Below the pieces are notes generated by a model that saw nothing but the letters and a program-made list of their open reading frames with translations, had not been told where the DNA came from and did no database searches. Below are positions 17,010 through 20,202 of a stretch of DNA of 20,202 nucleotides, in pieces. This stretch comes from Fulvivirga aurantia (GTDB lineage Bacteria > Bacteroidota > Bacteroidia > Cytophagales > Cyclobacteriaceae). Location of the stretch: contig NZ_SMMD01000929.1 of NCBI RefSeq assembly GCF_009711475.1, positions 1 through 20,202 of the forward strand, given 5' to 3'. A program made the translations under genes and the position numbers. The stretch's first letter is position 1; each line of letters opens with the position of its first letter.

Positions 17010-17786
17010 ATGAACAAATTAAAGATTGATCAACGTACAGTTTATTATAAAAAGGCTTTTGCAGCCTACCAAAGCTGGTGTTTTGAAATGAGCAAAAAAC
17101 CAAGCCTGCTAAACCAGGTAACCAAAGGCACACAACACAAAATCAATAATCTAATTCCTGAGAAAGTACACCGTGTAATAACAAAAGCCATTAAAGAAAT
17201 CACGCGGGGGGTATTGTTTGGGGCAGGATATACTACAATTCATCATTTTCAGGAAGGTAAATTTGAATTAGCCGAACAGAGAGCACTCAAGCAAGTTGAC
17301 ATCTACTCATCCTCTTCAGCTGTGGAAGGTGCTGTAACAGGTTTTGGTGGGTTTTTAAGTGGTCTTGCTGATTTTCCTCTTTGGCTTTCTCTTAAAATGA
17401 AAATGTTGTTTGAGATAGCTGCGTCTTACGGGTTTGACACAACCGATTACAAAGAGAGGCTTTATATTTTACATATTTTTCAGCTTACTTTTTCTAGCCA
17501 GAAGAAGCGTGTAAAAACGTTTGAGATTATGAGTGATTGGGAAAAGCAAAAAGACTTATTACCCGATGATATCAATGCCTTTGACTGGAAATCATTTCAA
17601 CTGGAATACCGAGACTTTATCGATCTGGCTAAACTGATTCAACTTATACCTGGAATAGGAGCCATAGCTGGAGCGTATGTGAATCATCGGTATACAAGAA
17701 AACTCGGAGACAATGCCATAAACGCCTATCGCTTAAGGTTAGAGGCATTTAACAAACAAGTAAAAAATATCGCTGGTAGCTCCTAA
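17010..17786 (+). CDS. EcsC family protein
   Basis: A 258-aa protein matching the EcsC family, named after B. subtilis EcsC. Family-like features are the glycine-rich central block SSSAVEGAVTGFGGFLSGLA (101-120) leading into DFPLWLSLKMKMLFEIAASYGFD (121-143), preceded by a short LFGAGYTTIHHF segment (69-80), and a small hydrophobic glycine-rich turn near the end (LIPGIGAIAGAYVNHRYTRK, 212-231) that may touch or cross the membrane. The molecular function of EcsC is unknown. The start ATG at 17010 lies 95 bp from the divergent kinase start. The MBL-fold gene begins 56 bp downstream on the same strand with no terminator between, so the two are probably co-transcribed. Confidence 0.85.
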   Translation: MNKLKIDQRTVYYKKAFAAYQSWCFEMSKKPSLLNQVTKGTQHKINNLIPEKVHRVITKAIKEITRGVLFGAGYTTIHHFQEGKFELAEQRALKQVDIYSSSSAVEGAVTGFGGFLSGLADFPLWLSLKMKMLFEIAASYGFDTTDYKERLYILHIFQLTFSSQKKRVKTFEIMSDWEKQKDLLPDDINAFDWKSFQLEYRDFIDLAKLIQLIPGIGAIAGAYVNHRYTRKLGDNAINAYRLRLEAFNKQVKNIAGSS

Positions 17787-17842
17787 GACTCATCAGAAAT
17801 CGTAATTTTCACTATTAAGGTTTTTAACTCAACTTTCGTTAC

Positions 17843-18670
17843 ATGAGAGCCACTTCAGCCTTCAGTCATGAAGATGTCAAATATTTTAATTTCGGGTATA
17901 ATCCGATAAGTAAGCCTACCCTATTCTCTTTTATATTCTACATCGATGGCCTTCTGATAGATACCGGTCAGGCCAAAATGAGAAAACAAATACAACAAAC
18001 ATTAGCTGAGCTGGACGTAGATCAAATATTCATAACCCACCACCACGAAGATCACTCCGGTAATATTGAGCCTCTCAAAAATCAATTTGATTGTCCCGTT
18101 TATGCTCCAAATAAGTGTTGTGATTTAATGAAAGCCCCACCACCTTTGAGTTTTGCTCAAAAATTAGTCTGGGGTTCCAGGCCAGCATACCGTGAGCTCA
18201 AACCGGAGGATTATCAAATTAAAACCAATCAATACAACTTTGAGATCATTCCGATACCTGGTCACGCCCCGGATATGGTAGCGCTTTTTGAGCGTGAGAA
18301 AGGGTGGCTTTTTTCTGCTGATCTCTATATAAACGCATACATCGGTTATTATTTAAAGGATGAAAGCATTGCTCAGCAGATACAGTCGATCAAAACAGTA
18401 CTGGCATTAGATTTTGAAGTAATGTTTTGCAGCCATAACCTGCACTTTGATAATGGAAAAGAAGTGTTAAAGAATAAACTGCAATATTTGCAGGACTTTA
18501 GTGGCAAAGTTGTACGTCTACACCAGCAGGGCCTGAAACCAAAAGAAATTTTTAAGTCACTGGGTTTAAAAGAGCATGGATTTATCAACCTGATTTCTCA
18601 CGGTGAGCTCTCTAAACTCAACATGGTGAAATCTGCAGTAAGAGACTACGAAAATGGCTCTCTGACCTAA
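17843..18670 (+). CDS. MBL-fold metallo-hydrolase
   Basis: A 275-aa metallo-beta-lactamase-fold hydrolase. The metal ligands are complete: THHHEDHSGN gives H66-x-H68-x-D70-H71, then H141 in PGHAPD, D160 in FSADLY and H198 in CSHN. This set fits a binuclear (Zn/Fe) hydrolase. There is no signal peptide, so it should be cytoplasmic. Substrate subclasses (glyoxalase II-like, RNase Z-like, lactonase-like) cannot be separated by eye. The C-terminal helical part (about 205-275), including LQQGLKPKEIFKSLGL-type helices, resembles the C-terminal helical extension of hydrolases acting on thioesters or lactones, but this is only an impression. Its stop overlaps by 3 nt the stop of the convergent small broken gene. 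Confidence 0.88.
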   Translation: MRATSAFSHEDVKYFNFGYNPISKPTLFSFIFYIDGLLIDTGQAKMRKQIQQTLAELDVDQIFITHHHEDHSGNIEPLKNQFDCPVYAPNKCCDLMKAPPPLSFAQKLVWGSRPAYRELKPEDYQIKTNQYNFEIIPIPGHAPDMVALFEREKGWLFSADLYINAYIGYYLKDESIAQQIQSIKTVLALDFEVMFCSHNLHFDNGKEVLKNKLQYLQDFSGKVVRLHQQGLKPKEIFKSLGLKEHGFINLISHGELSKLNMVKSAVRDYENGSLT

Positions 18671-18937
18671 CCTACCTTACTTTCAGTATACAAATCATAG
18701 GCCGCAATCAGTGCTTCCCTGCCAGTAGCATTATTATATCGCTCATAGCCTTCCACAGCTTCTAGTTTTTCTGCATAAATAGGTTTGTAGGCATTGTCAT
18801 AGGTATCCCAGATCACGAGCATATAGCGGTAACCTATATTGTTGTCTCTACCTTTTTCAAGCCATTGGTGAAAGGTTTCTTCTGCTAAAGCTGCAGGAAA
18901 AGCGGCACTGTCTTACATATGATAATTTAAGTTTCAT
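18667..18937 (-). pseudogene. Small conserved hypothetical gene with a single-base frameshift near its start
   Basis: Reading leftward, the ATG at 18937-18935 begins MKLKLSYV and then runs into a wrong frame (stop TGA within about 26 codons). Another frame, from 18912 to the TAG at 18669-18667, gives 81 clean codons: DSAAFPAALAEETFHQWLEK, GRDNNIGYRYMLVIWDTYDN and then an acidic/aromatic tail. That frame has a TAA directly before it and no usable start upstream. The span is 271 nt, 90 codons plus one base. Removing one A at 18913-18914 joins both parts into an 89-aa protein. The QWLEKG...MLVIWDTYD pattern resembles a small cytoplasmic protein family of unknown function that I recall only loosely. 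It is a recent pseudogene, a sequencing error, or less likely a frameshift site. A 51-aa remnant from ATG 18822 is the only intact ORF. Confidence 0.7.
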
Positions 18938-19080
18938 TACAAAACTAGGATATTAAAAAGGGAATGTAGAAAATAGGTATCTCTATTATTTTAATAAAAC
19001 TTAACTTCTTGATTAAACCTTCGATTCTTATTTTCATCTAACCGGTCGAAACTATATTCAAAACCTTAATCTTATCAATT

Positions 19081-19689
19081 ATGAAAAAATTTGTGATAGC
19101 ACTCATGGTTATAATTGCAGGATTTGCTGCTCCTGAGATAGCCCCTCAAGCCGAAGCGCAGGTACGCTCAGAAAACCAGATCAGACGAGCCAAAAAAAGA
19201 AAAATCAAAAGAAGAACGCGAAGAAGAGTACGCAGACGGGTTGCCAGAAGGGCTCATTTTGCCTATCGCCACCTGCCAAGATATAGAGCGACAGTCGTAG
19301 CTGCACCAAAAGGAGCCATTTTAATAAAGCGAGCCGGTACAAGTTATCATTATCATGAAGGTATTTTTTACAGACCGGCAGCCTCAGGTTTTGTAGTGAT
19401 AAGACCAGTAGTGGGCGTACGTGTGAGAACCTTGCCCGCTGCTCGAAGAAGAGTTGTAGTAGCCAATCAATCCTATTTCTATTATTATGGGAGTTTTTAC
19501 AAAGAAGTAGATAATGAATTTGAAGTAGTGGATGCACCGGAAGGTGCCATGGTTGATGCCTTACCTGATGGCTACGAGGTTGAAGAAATTGATGGCACTG
19601 AGTACTACGTGCTTGATGATGTATATTATCAGGAAGTGGAAACTGATGAACTGGAAGACGGAATTGGCTATGAAGTAGTGAAACTCTAA
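19081..19689 (+). CDS. Exported DUF6515-like protein with basic N-half and acidic C-half
   Basis: A 202-aa protein. The signal peptide MKKFVIALMVIIAGFAAPEI continues to a clear AEA|Q cleavage site (26/27). The mature N-terminus (about 29-68) is extremely rich in Arg/Lys. After it come repeats of about 45 residues: PKGAILIKRAGTSYHYHEGI then FYRP (76-99); VGVRVRTLPAARRRVVVANQ then SYFYYYGSFYKEV (111-143); and PEGAMVDALPDGYEVEEIDG then TEYYVLDDVYYQEV (153-186). The pattern GxxVxxLPxG...YYxxxGxYY is what I know from DUF6515, a Bacteroidetes family of unknown function. The protein changes from strongly positive to strongly negative along its length. It should be periplasmic or surface-exposed. The gene stands alone: broken gene upstream on the other strand, inverted-repeat element 26 bp downstream. 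Confidence 0.8.
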   Translation: MKKFVIALMVIIAGFAAPEIAPQAEAQVRSENQIRRAKKRKIKRRTRRRVRRRVARRAHFAYRHLPRYRATVVAAPKGAILIKRAGTSYHYHEGIFYRPAASGFVVIRPVVGVRVRTLPAARRRVVVANQSYFYYYGSFYKEVDNEFEVVDAPEGAMVDALPDGYEVEEIDGTEYYVLDDVYYQEVETDELEDGIGYEVVKL

Positions 19690-19715
19690 GTTTACTGCAC
19701 TTTCCAAAAGTATAA

Positions 19716-19854
19716 GAGGCTGTCTCAAAAGTTGTAACACAACTCTTACAGGTCATTCTGACGAAGGAAGAATCTTACTAAGTATATCGCATGATCACAT
19801 TTTGTTAGTAAGATCCTTCGAAAATCAGGATGACTCACCTTTTGAGACGGCCTC
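19716..19854. repeat. 139-bp nested inverted-repeat element (REP/MITE-like)
   Basis: The outer arms GAGGCTGTCTCAAAAG (19716-19731) and CTTTTGAGACGGCCTC (19839-19854) pair at 15 of 16 positions. The inner arms at 19752-19781 and 19805-19834 pair at GTCATTCTGA (9/10) and fully at ATCTTACTAA, with a slipped CGAAGGA block between. The whole can fold as one long stem or cruciform. A small hairpin GTTGT-AAC-ACAAC (19731-19743) lies only on the left side. Short motifs such as gtcattctgacgaaggaa are, as I recall, common dispersed repeats of Bacteroidetes genomes. No second copy exists in this window, no transposase is inside, and no clear target duplication flanks it. Confidence 0.75.
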
Positions 19855-19862
19855 GTTTTTAT
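19839..19862 (+). terminator. Terminator for the DUF6515-like gene formed by the right arm of the repeat
   Basis: The right outer arm CTTTTGAGACGGCCTC is followed directly by GTTTTTATT, so on the plus strand the long stem of the element ends in a T-run, like a rho-independent terminator. The left arm on the minus strand has no comparable T-run, so the signal is directional and would end transcripts from 19081. Confidence 0.5.
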
Positions 19863-19926
19863 TCCTTATCCCCTGAGGAACAAAAAGGTAGCTTGGCACC
19901 TTATATTGAGAACTAAGGTGATTTAT

Positions 19927-20202
19927 ATGAAACTTATTACAACCTTAATATTCTCACTCTTTAGTATCACTGCTGTTGCTCAAGGCACCTTCTTTGTTAC
20001 ATTTCAAAGTGTTGATGGAAAATCTAATGTGGTTGGTGCTTCTACCTTTGAGGGGAAATTTGTGCGTGATCTGCCAAGGTCTACAGATCGAAATCTGGCC
20101 TGGTTTAAAACCAGTATTTCAAATGATGGAGACGCCACTGATTTAACAGAAAGTGTAATCAAACCCATATTGGGCAATCCCTCACAAGGTCACAAAGTAT
20201 AC
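19927..20202 (+). CDS. Exported hypothetical protein (3' end outside window)
   Basis: The ATG at 19927 opens 92 codons to the window edge with no stop. The start MKLITTLIFSLFSITAVAQG is a signal peptide cut after VAQ or close by. The mature part begins GTFFVTFQSVDGKSNVVGAS with short strand-like segments. It shows no recognisable motif in the 72 residues visible, and a family cannot be assigned. An AAGGTGA motif lies about 7 nt before the ATG, resembling a Shine-Dalgarno, which is unusual for this genome. It follows the inverted-repeat element by 72 bp, so its promoter lies in that gap or it is read through. Confidence 0.7.
   Translation, partial: MKLITTLIFSLFSITAVAQGTFFVTFQSVDGKSNVVGASTFEGKFVRDLPRSTDRNLAWFKTSISNDGDATDLTESVIKPILGNPSQGHKVY

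Noticed and set aside
19205..19756. 183-aa minus-strand frame opposite the DUF6515-like gene
   Set aside because: It is a shadow of the Arg-rich and repeat codons of the plus-strand gene, has no signal or motif, and its start lies inside the inverted-repeat element.

Overview
The window looks like a chromosome segment of a free-living Bacteroidetes, most likely of the Cytophagales type. The support is indirect but consistent. The DNA is AT-rich, most starts lack a Shine-Dalgarno sequence, a SusC/RagA-type plug signature is present, one gene matches the Bacteroidetes DUF6515 family as I recall it, and a large soluble PAS/GAF hybrid histidine kinase sits next to a periplasmic AsmA-like protein. 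No phage, transposase, CRISPR, rRNA or tRNA gene was seen.

Layout. Positions 1-513 (-) hold the 5' part of an exported, probably beta-barrel protein that runs off the window. Positions 712-4368 (-) encode a 1218-aa cytoplasmic sensor kinase with two complete kinase cores and one receiver. It is divergent from an inner-membrane-anchored AsmA-like protein at 4638-7808 (+). Positions 7809-8209 carry only two tiny doubtful ORFs and a 13-bp palindrome. Positions 8210-14761 (+) encode the centrepiece, a 2183-aa bacterial alpha-2-macroglobulin with an intact thioester motif. A carboxypeptidase-regulatory-like domain and a SusC-type TonB-receptor plug are spliced into it, with no receptor barrel. Then come a possible 33-aa membrane peptide (14780-14881, -) and a tightly overlapping minus-strand pair: an APH-type small-molecule kinase (15919-16914) followed by an inositol-monophosphatase-family phosphatase (15035-15919). 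Divergent from these are an EcsC-family gene (17010-17786, +) and an MBL-fold hydrolase (17843-18670, +), probably one transcript. Next is a small minus-strand gene broken by a single-base frameshift (18667-18937), then an exported DUF6515-like protein with strongly polarised charge (19081-19689, +). A 139-bp inverted-repeat element (19716-19854) ending in a T-run follows, and the start of another exported protein (19927 to the end).

How the genes may work together. Much of the content is cell-envelope biology. The macroglobulin is expected to trap proteases or act in periplasmic or outer-membrane defence, the AsmA-like protein in lipid handling between membranes, and the DUF6515-like and terminal proteins are exported. 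The kinase/phosphatase pair is translationally coupled and could act on one metabolite in opposite directions. The genes do not form one obvious pathway. The most unusual object is the macroglobulin-plug chimera.
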